Origin: Chromohalobacter marismortui
GTDB taxonomy: Bacteria > Pseudomonadota > Gammaproteobacteria > Pseudomonadales > Halomonadaceae
Reading direction: 5' to 3'
Assembly (NCBI RefSeq): GCF_004364315.1
Contig: NZ_SOBR01000008.1
Location: 1 to 64,000 of the forward strand
Length of the DNA: 64,000 bases
The position numbers and the translations under genes are program-made. The notes under the pieces are model-generated. The model did not search any database. It was given only the letters and a program-made list of their open reading frames with translations, and was not told the DNA's origin. Positions 1 to 7,688 of this stretch are shown here, piece after piece; the first letter of the stretch is position 1, and each line of letters starts with the position of its first letter.

Positions 1-313
1 CGAAGAACGGCCACACCAGTCTCTGGACTACGTGGCACCCCGAGCACACCCCGCATTAATTGCGTAGGGTGTGCAGAAACCAGGGGGTCATTACATTGCG
101 GCGTGCGTGGGGCGAGAGCGGAGTGGCAATCGTTCTCGCCTGTTATTTCCAATCCTTAACAAATGCGCCGTTTTCGCGGCAAGATCCTGTCTTTATTCGA
201 CTTTTTCGGCGAAATAGTCGATACTCCCTGTATCCCATGACGGCGATCGCGCGCTATGATTCGCGAGTCGCCATCGCCGTACAACCACATTAATCTGCAA
301 GGGAGACGTGACG
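1..313. other. Non-coding region upstream of bfr
   Basis: No convincing gene is seen here. A 77-codon open frame at 60-293 has no ribosome-binding site and no recognisable composition. The stretch probably carries the bfr promoter. TATGAT at 255-260 resembles a -10 box, but no good -35 element sits at the right distance, so no promoter is called. Confidence 0.5.
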
Positions 314-793
314 ATGAAAGGTGATGCCAAGGTCGTTCAGTACCTCAACACCGCACTGGGCAATGAGCTGGTCGCCATCAACCAGTACTTCTTGCACGCC
401 AAGATGTACAAGGACTGGGGGCTGGCCAAGCTGGCCAAGTGGGAATACGACGAATCCATCGAAGAGATGCGCCATGCCGACGAGCTGATCGAGCGTATCC
501 TGTTCCTCGAGGGCATTCCCAACCTGCAGGATCTGGGCAAGCTGCACATCGGCGAGAACACCAAGGAAATGCTCGAGTGCGATCTCGCCATCGAGAAGAC
601 CGGCTGGCAGGACCTGGTCGACGCCATCGCTTATTCCGAGGAAGTGCGCGATTACGTCAGCCGTGACCTGTTCCGCCGCATCCTCAACGATGAAGAAGAA
701 CACATCGACACGATCGAGACCGAACTCGGCCTGATCGACAAGGTGGGTATCCAGAACTACCTGCAGCAGCAGATGAGCGCCGACGACGAGTGA
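314..793 (+). CDS. bfr: Bacterioferritin
   Basis: Iron-storage protein that assembles as a 24-mer shell, oxidises Fe(II) at a di-iron centre and binds haem between subunits. The 159-residue length is normal. The ferroxidase ligands fall at the family positions: E18, E51, H54, and E and H in the LNDEEEH segment near the C-terminal third. M52, the haem-ligand methionine, is present, which argues for a true Bfr rather than a ferritin. The ATG at 314 is chosen because AAGGGAG lies about 9 bases upstream; the in-frame GTG at 308 is too close to it. The gene is monocistronic, with a terminator just downstream. No bacterioferritin-associated ferredoxin gene is adjacent. Confidence 0.96.
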   Translation: MKGDAKVVQYLNTALGNELVAINQYFLHAKMYKDWGLAKLAKWEYDESIEEMRHADELIERILFLEGIPNLQDLGKLHIGENTKEMLECDLAIEKTGWQDLVDAIAYSEEVRDYVSRDLFRRILNDEEEHIDTIETELGLIDKVGIQNYLQQQMSADDE

Positions 794-818
794 TCGCGTC
801 GCTGCCATGCCGATACCA

Positions 819-842
819 GATGCCCGCCCATTGGCGGGCATC
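819..842. terminator. Bidirectional terminator between bfr and purK
   Basis: Perfect 10-bp inverted repeat (GATGCCCGCC / GGCGGGCATC) with a 4-base loop between the convergent ends of bfr and purK. It is followed by TTGCGTT on the plus side. It is suited to stopping transcription from both sides. Confidence 0.75.
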
Positions 843-872
843 TTGCGTTACGACGGATGGCGCGGCGAGGGC

Positions 873-1967
873 TCAGCCCAGGTCGTTGACCAGCAGGGCC
901 TCGACGGCGGTGACGCGCTCGGCCAGCGTGGCCTCATCGGGGGCGAGGACCGTGACATGGCCGATCTTGCGGCCGGGGCGGGGGGCCTTGTCGTAGTCGT
1001 GCAGGCGTGCGCCGGCGATGTTGAGCACGGCGTCGCGGTCGGGGAAGGCGCCGATGATGTTGAGCATGGCGCAGGGCACGAGGCGTGTCGTGTCGCCCAG
1101 CGGCAGCCCGGCGACGGCGCGCAGGTGATTCTCGAACTGGCTGGTCGTCGCGCCTTCGATGCTCCAGTGCCCGGAGTTGTGCACGCGGGGGGCGATTTCG
1201 TTGGCGAGCAGCTCGCCGTCGCGGGTGACGAAGAACTCGAAGGCCATGACCCCGACGTACTCCAGTGCGTCGAGCACGCGGGTGGCGTAGTCGGCGGCGC
1301 GGGCGTACAGCGGGTGGTCGGGCTGCGGTTCGGCACGATGCAGGATGCCCTGGCGGTGCTCGTTGCGTGACAGCGGCCACACCCGCACCTCGCCGTCGCG
1401 GCCGCGCACGGCGATGGCCGAGACTTCATGATCGAAATCGATGAAGCCTTCCAGGATCAAGGGCACGTCGCCCAGCTCGGCGACGCTGCCGGGCACGTCG
1501 TCGGCGCTGCGCAGTACCTTCTGGCCCTTGCCGTCGTAGCCCAGGGTGCGCGTCTTGAGCACCGCCGGCAGGCCGATCTCGGCCACCGCGCGGTCCAGGT
1601 CGTCCTGGCTCTCGATCAGCGCGATGGGGGCAATGGCGATGTCCAGCGACTGGAACAGCGATTTCTCGGCGCCACGGTCGCGGGCGGTTTCCAGTGCCTT
1701 GGCCGGCGGGAAGGCCGGGCGCTGTTCGGCGAGCTGTGTCAGCGCCATGGTCGAGACGTTCTCGAACTCGAAGGTGATCACATCACTGGCTTCGATCAGG
1801 GCCTGGTGGGCTTCCTCGTCGTCCCACTCGGCACAGAGATGGACGCCATGGATGGCGGCGCATGCTTGGGTCGAGGGGTCGAGAAAGGTAAAACGCATGT
1901 CCAGCGGCGCGCCTGCCTGCGCCAGCATTCGACCCAGTTGGCCGCCGCCTACGATACCGATATTCAT
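873..1967 (-). CDS. purK: N5-carboxyaminoimidazole ribonucleotide synthase
   Basis: ATP-grasp enzyme of purine biosynthesis that carboxylates AIR to N5-CAIR using bicarbonate and ATP. The 364-residue product begins with an N-terminal GGGQLGRM motif typical of PurK. It continues with an ATP-grasp core (KTRTLGYDGKGQ, ILEGFIDFDHEVSAI) and the late motif EIAPRVHNSGHW. The start codon directly follows the purE stop, and its Shine-Dalgarno (AGGAG) lies inside the end of purE. The two genes therefore form a tight purEK operon acting in consecutive steps. Confidence 0.97.
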   Translation of the reverse strand: MNIGIVGGGQLGRMLAQAGAPLDMRFTFLDPSTQACAAIHGVHLCAEWDDEEAHQALIEASDVITFEFENVSTMALTQLAEQRPAFPPAKALETARDRGAEKSLFQSLDIAIAPIALIESQDDLDRAVAEIGLPAVLKTRTLGYDGKGQKVLRSADDVPGSVAELGDVPLILEGFIDFDHEVSAIAVRGRDGEVRVWPLSRNEHRQGILHRAEPQPDHPLYARAADYATRVLDALEYVGVMAFEFFVTRDGELLANEIAPRVHNSGHWSIEGATTSQFENHLRAVAGLPLGDTTRLVPCAMLNIIGAFPDRDAVLNIAGARLHDYDKAPRPGRKIGHVTVLAPDEATLAERVTAVEALLVNDLG

Positions 1968-2477
1968 TCATGTCTCCTGCGTGTCGTCGGTGGGACGCGG
2001 GTCGGGCGCGTCGAGCACCTTTTGTGTCTGCGCATCGCGGTAGGCTTCCAGTGCGTCGCGGATCACCGGGTACTTGTTGCCCAGCATGGCGGCGGCGAGC
2101 AGGGCGGCGTTGATGGCGCCGGCCCGACCGATGGCCAGGGTGCCGGTGGGAATGCCGGCGGGCATCTGGACGATGGAGAGCAGCGAGTCGACCCCGCTGA
2201 GCATGCTCGATTGCACGGGCACACCGAGCACCGGCAGGGGCGTCTTGGCGGCGGCCATGCCCGGCAGATGTGCGGCGCCGCCGGCCCCGGCGATGATGAC
2301 TTCCAGGCCGCGATCGGCGGCGCTGGCGGCATAGTCGAACAGTAAATCCGGTGTGCGATGCGCCGAGACCACTTTGACTTCGTGTTCGATGCCGAGTGCC
2401 TCGAGCGTGTCGACGGTATGGCACAAGGTCGCCCAGTCGGACTTCGAGCCCATGATGACACCAACCAGTGCGCTCAT
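1968..2477 (-). CDS. purE: N5-carboxyaminoimidazole ribonucleotide mutase
   Basis: Converts N5-CAIR, the PurK product, to CAIR. The product is 169 residues, the usual class I PurE length. It has the hallmark GSKSDW near the N-terminus, SAHRTPD, and the glycine-rich [11 protein letters not shown] segment. It is the first gene of the purEK pair; its TGA is immediately followed by the purK ATG. The 98-base gap upstream presumably contains the promoter; no PUR box could be assigned by eye. Confidence 0.97.
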   Translation of the reverse strand: MSALVGVIMGSKSDWATLCHTVDTLEALGIEHEVKVVSAHRTPDLLFDYAASAADRGLEVIIAGAGGAAHLPGMAAAKTPLPVLGVPVQSSMLSGVDSLLSIVQMPAGIPTGTLAIGRAGAINAALLAAAMLGNKYPVIRDALEAYRDAQTQKVLDAPDPRPTDDTQET

Positions 2478-2575
2478 GCTTTCTCCCCTTCGGGTTGTGG
2501 CAACGCCGTGGCGCCGCGCGAAACGAGAAGCGCGGCATTATAGCATTGGCGGCTTCGCTCAGCGACGCACGCCGT

Positions 2576-2806
2576 TCAGCGGAAGGCGGCCTCGAGCTCG
2601 AAGCGTGGCACCGGCTCGCCGGCGACCTCGACGGTTTCGCAGAACATTGCCAGGGGGCGTACCCAGAGGCCGTAGTCGCCGTACAGCGCACGATAGACCA
2701 CCAGCGCCTCTTCGGTCTCGCTGTGGTGGGCGACGCCCAGCACTTCATAGCTGGCGCCCTTGTAATGACGGTAGATGCCGGGGACCGGGCGTGTCTCATG
2801 GCTCAT
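2576..2806 (-). CDS. DUF1653 family small protein
   Basis: 76-residue protein with the DUF1653 pattern: PGIYRHYKGASYEVLGVAHHSET near the start, then LVVYRALYGDYGLWVRPLAMFCE. The family is widespread and has no firmly established function. The ATG overlaps the tcdA stop by four bases (ATGA), so the two are translationally coupled. Linkage to tcdA and truC hints at, but does not prove, a tRNA-related role. Confidence 0.85.
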   Translation of the reverse strand: MSHETRPVPGIYRHYKGASYEVLGVAHHSETEEALVVYRALYGDYGLWVRPLAMFCETVEVAGEPVPRFELEAAFR

Positions 2807-3627
2807 GGGGATGTCTCCGTAACGTGGGGATCGGCCGGTTCGCGCTCGGCCTTGATGGCGAGCCGTGCCAGCGTGCGCGAGGCGGCCACGAAGCCGAAGC
2901 TGCCGGTGACGAAGGTCGCCGCACCGACGCCGGAAGCGCAGTCGAGACGCGTGGACTCGCCATTGCCGGGTTTTTGCTGGCAGACCTCGCCGTCGGCGCC
3001 GGGGTAGACGAGCTGCTCGTCGGAGTACACGCATTCGACGCTGAAGCGCCGCTTGGGATTGCGCGAGAAGCCGAAATCCCGCCGCAGGCGTGCGCGTACC
3101 TTGGCCAGCAGCGGGTCGTGCTCGGTGCGCGTCAGGTCAGCAACACGGATGCGCGTGGGGTCGGTCTGGCCGCCCGCCGCGCCGGTAACGGTCAGGCCGA
3201 TCTTGCGGCGCTTGCACCAGGCGATCAAGGCGCTCTTGGCGATGACGCTGTCGATGGCGTCGATGACGTGGTCGGCGTCCTCGGGCAGGCGCTCGGCGAG
3301 ATTGGTCGGCGTCACGAAGGCGGTGTCCGCATGCACGGTGATGCCTGGCTGAATGGCGCGGCAGCGCTCGGCCATTACCTCGACCTTGGGCCGCCCGATG
3401 GTGCCGTCCAGCGCGTGCAACTGGCGATTGACGTTGGACACGCAGACATCGTCGAGATCGATCAACGTCAAGGTGCCGATGCCGGCGCGGGCGAGGGCCT
3501 CCACCGCCCAACTGCCCACGCCGCCCACGCCGATGACCACCACGTGCGCACGGCGGAAGAACGCGGCGGCTTTGGCGCCGTACAGTCGGCGGATGCCGCC
3601 GAAACGGAAATCGTAATCGTCGTGCAT
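2803..3627 (-). CDS. tcdA: tRNA threonylcarbamoyladenosine dehydratase
   Basis: E1-like (ThiF/MoeB fold) enzyme that uses ATP to cyclise t6A37 of tRNA to ct6A. The 274-residue product has the nucleotide-binding motif VVVIGVGGVGSWAVEAL, the conserved DLDDVCVSNVNRQ segment, and a D-x-I-D region (HVIDAIDSV). The start at 3627 is chosen because GAGGAA lies just upstream and the product begins at the conserved FRFGGIRRLYG; a longer frame upstream would overlap truC. It is followed by the DUF1653 gene with a 4-base overlap. The t6A precursor enzyme TsaC is encoded at 33.2 kb. Confidence 0.92.
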   Translation of the reverse strand: MHDDYDFRFGGIRRLYGAKAAAFFRRAHVVVIGVGGVGSWAVEALARAGIGTLTLIDLDDVCVSNVNRQLHALDGTIGRPKVEVMAERCRAIQPGITVHADTAFVTPTNLAERLPEDADHVIDAIDSVIAKSALIAWCKRRKIGLTVTGAAGGQTDPTRIRVADLTRTEHDPLLAKVRARLRRDFGFSRNPKRRFSVECVYSDEQLVYPGADGEVCQQKPGNGESTRLDCASGVGAATFVTGSFGFVAASRTLARLAIKAEREPADPHVTETSP

Positions 3628-3641
3628 GTGTTGTTTCCTCG

Positions 3642-4427
3642 TTACCTGTCGTGGCCGGTGGGCCATAGCGACACAGGGCGCTCCTCGTGCCAGTCGACGC
3701 GGGTTGCCGGGGCGTGGCCCTGCCAACCGAAGCGTGCGAACAGTGTGCGCATGTCGTCGGCCAGGGGCGCATCGAGTTGCAGCGTGCGCGCTTGCTCGGG
3801 ATGCCAGATCGTCATGCCCACGGCCGCGAGCAGCAGGCGCGGGCTATCCAGTCGCTCGCGGAAGAAGCGGTTGTGGGCGCCCTTGCCGTGTTTGGCGTCA
3901 CCGATGATCGGGTAGCCACGCCGCGAAAGGTGGCGGCGAATCTGATGCCGTCGGCCGGTCCAGGGTTGGGCCTCCATCAAGGAATAACGCACCTGGGGGT
4001 AACGGTCGATGCGTACCGGCAGTTCGACGCTGTCCAGGCGGCGCACGGCGGTCCAGGCGGCAAGCTCGGGCATTTCCGACTTGGGGCGTTTGCCGTCTTC
4101 CTCGCGCAGGCCGTAATCGAGCACGTCCTGCTCCGGGCCGACGCCCCGGACCACCGCCAAGTACCGCTTATGGACGCGGTGCGCGGTGAATTCCTCGCCC
4201 AGCGCCTTGGCCATCTCCGGGTCGAGGGCGAACAGCAATAGCCCCGAGGTCGGCCGGTCGAGCCGGTGTACCGGATAGACGTGGCGCCCTAGCTGATTGC
4301 GCAGGGTCTGCAGGGCGAATACCTGTGCATCGGCGGCGATCGCGCTGCGGTGGACAAGCATGCCCGAGGGCTTATGCACGGCAACCATGCGCTCGTCCTG
4401 ATAGAGTACGGGCAATTCCAACGTCAT
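3642..4427 (-). CDS. truC: tRNA pseudouridine(65) synthase TruC-type
   Basis: RluA-family pseudouridine synthase of 261 residues. The catalytic motif VHRLDRPTSGLLLFAL contains the invariant Asp, and the later GRRHQIRRHL and YPIIGDAKHG motifs are present. It lacks an S4 RNA-binding domain and starts directly with the catalytic fold (LYQDERMVAVHKPSG), as TruC proteins do. TruC modifies U65 of certain tRNAs. The neighbours tcdA and DUF1653 lie downstream on the same strand, with 14 bases between truC and tcdA. Assignment to TruC rather than another RluA subgroup rests on length and motifs. Confidence 0.88.
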   Translation of the reverse strand: MTLELPVLYQDERMVAVHKPSGMLVHRSAIAADAQVFALQTLRNQLGRHVYPVHRLDRPTSGLLLFALDPEMAKALGEEFTAHRVHKRYLAVVRGVGPEQDVLDYGLREEDGKRPKSEMPELAAWTAVRRLDSVELPVRIDRYPQVRYSLMEAQPWTGRRHQIRRHLSRRGYPIIGDAKHGKGAHNRFFRERLDSPRLLLAAVGMTIWHPEQARTLQLDAPLADDMRTLFARFGWQGHAPATRVDWHEERPVSLWPTGHDR

Positions 4428-4527
4428 GAAGGGGCTTTCGGGTCGCTCGAAGGGCGCCTATTGTCGACTTTGCCACATGGGATGTACAGCCGATGGCGAT
4501 GTGGATCCACACACCATGGAGGTAGGC

Positions 4528-5256
4528 ATGAGCGAACAACGCAAACCGCATCTCGTCGTGCTCACCGGGGCGGGCATCAGTGCCGAAAGCGGCCTGAAGA
4601 CGTTCCGTGACGGCGACGGCCTGTGGGAAAACCATCGCGTGGAGGATGTCGCCACGCCCGAGGCGTTCAAGCGCGACCCTGAAAGCGTGCTGCGCTTCTA
4701 TGACGAACGCCGCGAGCAAACGCGTCAGGCATCGCCCAACGCCGCGCACCGTGCGCTGGCCGAACTCGAACGAGCCGGATTTCAGGTCAGCGTGATCACG
4801 CAGAACATCGATGACCTGCACGAGCGGGCAGGGTCCCGTGATGTATTGCATCTGCATGGCGAGATTCTCATGGCGCGTTCGAGTGCCAACCCTAGCTTGC
4901 GCTACCCGGTGGGGCGGCAGGGCATTCGGATGGGGGAGCTATGCGACAAGGGCAGCCAACTACGTCCGGACGTGGTGTGGTTCGGCGAGCCGGTACCGCG
5001 TTACGCCCAGGCCTGCGACGTTGTCGCCGACGCGGATTTCGTGCTGGTGGTGGGCACCTCGCTGGCGGTGATGCCGGCAGCCTTGTTGCTCGAACAGGCG
5101 CCCATCGAGGCCCCGTGCCTGCTCGTCGATCCCCAGGCGGAATCCCTCGTGCCGCGTGGCGTGCGGGCCATTTCGCAACCGGCGAGCCAGGGCGTGCCGC
5201 CGCTGGTCGAGCACTGGCGGCAAATGGGCGAGCTGTGGGTGCCGGACTGGGTGTGA
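4528..5256 (+). CDS. Sirtuin-family NAD-dependent deacylase lacking zinc-site cysteines
   Basis: 242-residue Sir2 protein that would remove acyl groups from lysines using NAD. Sirtuin motifs are VLTGAGISAESGLKTFR (GAGIS at 14-18), TQNIDDLHERAG with the catalytic H110 in HLHGE, and VVGTSLAV. Y58 and R61 match the Tyr/Arg pair of class III desuccinylase/demalonylases. After HGE, where most sirtuins carry the first CxxC of the zinc site, this protein reads RSSANPSLRYP. Only one cysteine (C139) appears in the expected zinc module, so structural zinc is probably absent. The start at 4528 follows a perfect GGAGGT; an in-frame ATG at 4516 lies before that site. The gene is divergent from truC. Confidence 0.88.
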   Translation: MSEQRKPHLVVLTGAGISAESGLKTFRDGDGLWENHRVEDVATPEAFKRDPESVLRFYDERREQTRQASPNAAHRALAELERAGFQVSVITQNIDDLHERAGSRDVLHLHGEILMARSSANPSLRYPVGRQGIRMGELCDKGSQLRPDVVWFGEPVPRYAQACDVVADADFVLVVGTSLAVMPAALLLEQAPIEAPCLLVDPQAESLVPRGVRAISQPASQGVPPLVEHWRQMGELWVPDWV

Positions 5257-5362
5257 AGCCGATGCACTTCGCCTGTGTCACGTTTTACGGCACACTACGT
5301 GCTTCATCTTGAATGCATAAAAAGGTGCATGAAGCACCATTGCCAAACGCTAGGACACGCAC

Positions 5363-6313
5363 ATGTCGATCTTCGAACGCATCAATCGTCTGTTTCCCGT
5401 CTGGGCCATCTTGCTGGCGGTCATCGCCGCGCTCGTACCGGAGCTGTTTACCGGCTTGGCCGGCTATATCAAAGCGCTGCTGGTGATCATCATGTTCGCC
5501 ATGGGGCTGACGCTCACCAAGGGCGACTTCGCGCGTGTGGTGAAGTCGCCCAAGCCCATCGCCGTGGGCGTCATCTTGCAGTTTCTGATCATGCCGCTGG
5601 CGGCGCTGCTGGTTTCGCGCGTTTTGGGGCTGTCGACCGAGCTGACCATCGGCATGGTGCTGGTGGGTGCCACGGCGGGCGGCACCTCGTCCAACGTGAT
5701 GACCTGGCTGGCCGGCGGCCATGTGGCGCTGTCGGTGTCGATGACCATGGTGTCGACATTGATCTCGGTGGTCGCCACGCCGTTGATCACACTATTGCTG
5801 CTGGGTCAGAGCATCGACGTGCCGGTGCTGGGCATGTTGCTGAGCATCGCCCAGTTGGTGGTCGCGCCCATCGTGCTGGGCGTGGTGATCCATCACCTGC
5901 TGGGGACGCATATTCAGCGCGTGGAACCGGCTTTGGCCACACTGGCGATGGCGTCCATCGTCTTGATCATTGCCATCGTGGTGGCGCTCAATGCCGGACG
6001 CTTGAGCACCCTGGGGCCGGTGGTTGCATTGGCAGTCATCGCGCACAACAGCATTGGCCTCGCGGCGGGGTACGGTCTGGCGCGGGCGCTGCGTTTCGAC
6101 ACGCGCACTGCGCGCACCATCGCCTTCGAGGTCGGCCTGCAAAACTCCGGGCTGGCGGTGACCCTGGCCAATCAATTCTTCACCGCGACCTCGGCCTTGC
6201 CCGGGGCCTTGTTCTCGGTGTGGCACAACGTGTCCGGTTCGCTGCTGGCGGGGTACTGGAAGCGTCGCCATGTGTCGAACGCGCCGCCGGCGGCGTCGAC
6301 GTCGCGTGGATGA
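5363..6313 (+). CDS. Bile acid:sodium symporter (BASS) family transporter
   Basis: 316-residue inner-membrane protein with about nine or ten hydrophobic segments. The pattern is that of the BASS family: LLVIIMFAMGLTL near residue 45, the VGATAGGTSSNVMTWLAGG loop, and FEVGLQNSGLAVTLA toward the C-terminus. The last two match the crossed-helix sodium/substrate region. Bacterial members move varied organic anions (the PanS type moves pantoate), so the substrate cannot be given. The gene stands alone, with a strong terminator directly after it. Confidence 0.85.
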   Translation: MSIFERINRLFPVWAILLAVIAALVPELFTGLAGYIKALLVIIMFAMGLTLTKGDFARVVKSPKPIAVGVILQFLIMPLAALLVSRVLGLSTELTIGMVLVGATAGGTSSNVMTWLAGGHVALSVSMTMVSTLISVVATPLITLLLLGQSIDVPVLGMLLSIAQLVVAPIVLGVVIHHLLGTHIQRVEPALATLAMASIVLIIAIVVALNAGRLSTLGPVVALAVIAHNSIGLAAGYGLARALRFDTRTARTIAFEVGLQNSGLAVTLANQFFTATSALPGALFSVWHNVSGSLLAGYWKRRHVSNAPPAASTSRG

Positions 6314-6319
6314 ACGCCC

Positions 6320-6350
6320 GGCCGGGCATGCTAGAATGCCCGGCCTTTTC
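6320..6350 (+). terminator. Rho-independent terminator after the BASS gene
   Basis: Perfect 10-bp stem (GGCCGGGCAT / ATGCCCGGCC) with a 6-base loop, followed by TTTTC. It lies seven bases after the stop codon of the transporter gene and just before the DTW-domain gene. Confidence 0.85.
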
Positions 6351-6368
6351 GACCCAGCCTGATGTCTC

Positions 6369-7121
6369 ATGCATGAATCCCACGATGCGCCGGCCGATTC
6401 AGCCACGGCGGTGTCCGGTTATGACCCCGACGCGCCGCGCAAGCCGTTCAATGCACGCGGTAGCTTCGTCTCGCGTTGCCCGGAGTGCCGGCTGCCCAAG
6501 CTCAACTGCTTGTGTCCGTACCGCGTGACAGCCGAGAGCCGTGTACGCTTCTGGCTTTTGACGCATCCCATCGAGCACTACAAGCCGACCAATACCGGTC
6601 GTTTGATTAGCCATATCCTGCCTGAAACCGAAGTCTTCACCTGGTATCGCACCGAACCCGATCCGCGGCTTCTGGCACTACTCGAGGACGACCGCTTTGC
6701 GCCCTTCGTCGTCTTTCCCGACGACCAGGCGGATTACGCCGAGCGCGTGGTGGGCCCCGCGGCCGTCGATGCGGCACTGGCCGGCTCGCGCACGCCGGTC
6801 TTCATCCTCCTCGACGGCACCTGGCGCCAGGCGCGGCGGATCTTCCGGCGTAGCGAGTACCTGGCCTCGCTCCCGGTGCTACCGCTCAAGACATCACGCC
6901 TGACGCGCTACCGGCTGCGCAAGGCCGCCTCCAGCGATCATCTATGCACCGCCGAAGTCGCCGCCGAGCTGTTGCGCATCAGCGGCGACGCCGAGGCCTC
7001 GGCGATCCTCGACGACTATTTCGAGGTGTTCAACGAAAACTACGCCTCCAGTCGGCGTGACCGTCCCGTCGAGGCGCCTTCCGGCGCGATGCAACGCTTG
7101 CTCAAGCGGCGTGGCTCGTAG
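6369..7121 (+). CDS. DTW-domain tRNA-uridine aminocarboxypropyltransferase
   Basis: 250-residue protein of the DTW/SPOUT-related family. Members TapT (YfiP) and TuaA transfer the 3-amino-3-carboxypropyl group of S-adenosylmethionine to tRNA uridine (acp3U). The N-terminal cysteine cluster CPECRLPKLNCLCPY is typical. The family signature is clear in LLDGTWRQARRIFRRS. Length agrees with TapT. It is monocistronic. Choice between TapT and TuaA is not possible by eye. Confidence 0.85.
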   Translation: MHESHDAPADSATAVSGYDPDAPRKPFNARGSFVSRCPECRLPKLNCLCPYRVTAESRVRFWLLTHPIEHYKPTNTGRLISHILPETEVFTWYRTEPDPRLLALLEDDRFAPFVVFPDDQADYAERVVGPAAVDAALAGSRTPVFILLDGTWRQARRIFRRSEYLASLPVLPLKTSRLTRYRLRKAASSDHLCTAEVAAELLRISGDAEASAILDDYFEVFNENYASSRRDRPVEAPSGAMQRLLKRRGS

Positions 7122-7184
7122 TCACTGAGCAGCGCAACATGGCGACAAACCAATGAAGTCTAATGTAAGTGTCTGGCGATGCGT

Positions 7185-7688
7185 TCAGAGATGGTTTCGC
7201 AACTCAGGAATTGGCGAGCTGGCTTCACAATGCAGGACGGCCATCACACGGATGCCATAATGATTTTCCAGTCGCTCCTGATCTAGCTTGGAGAGCATGC
7301 CGTTGGTGATCACCACGGCCTTTTCCATCACGCGTCGGCTAGCGCCAGCTTCTGCACGCAGGGATTCCACCAATGCCCGATATTCCGGCCGCTGCCGCTT
7401 CACGTAGGCAAGCTGTTCGAAAGCGTGCGGGATATCACCGGCGCCTTTGAGTTCGACGAGCACGGCGGCATTACGTTGATTTCCCTGCCAGAGGAAGAGG
7501 CCGTCGCACTTCGGCTGGTTGTCGCGCAACACGCAGCCATCGAGCACCACGGCGACAGCCCGCTCCCCCGCCTTGGGCGTCAGGCGGATCTGCTTGCCCT
7601 GCTCACCGAGTGTGAGTTCCCCGCGGCACAGCGCCTGGGTGTTGCCCATCCTCCGACACACGCAGTCCTGATACGCGCCCAGATTCAT
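7185..7688 (-). CDS. Small PD-(D/E)XK-like protein coupled to an ATPase
   Basis: 167-residue protein not assigned to a named family. Residues 61-81 read as a restriction-endonuclease-like active site: D62 in CDGLFLW, a hydrophobic strand AAVLVELK giving E79-x-K81, then Q92 in FEQLAYV, resembling the QxxxY element of RecB-like nucleases. The C-terminal part (VVITNGMLSKLD) may complete the fold. The ATG at 7688 overlaps the stop of the ATPase gene as ATGA, so the two are co-translated. A DNA-cutting or DNA-binding effector for that ATPase is the natural inference. Nuclease activity is not proven; it could be an inactive relative. Confidence 0.6.
   Translation of the reverse strand: MNLGAYQDCVCRRMGNTQALCRGELTLGEQGKQIRLTPKAGERAVAVVLDGCVLRDNQPKCDGLFLWQGNQRNAAVLVELKGAGDIPHAFEQLAYVKRQRPEYRALVESLRAEAGASRRVMEKAVVITNGMLSKLDQERLENHYGIRVMAVLHCEASSPIPELRNHL

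Noticed and set aside
60-293. 77-codon frame upstream of bfr
   Set aside because: No ribosome-binding site, no conserved pattern, and it lies where the bfr promoter is expected.
2353-3915. 520-codon plus-strand frame across tcdA and DUF1653
   Set aside because: It is antisense to well-recognised minus-strand genes and shows no domain pattern.
5275-6528. 417-codon frame in another phase over the BASS gene
   Set aside because: It is Gly/Arg/His-rich low-quality sequence running through the terminator at 6320-6350; the BASS frame is clearly the coding one.
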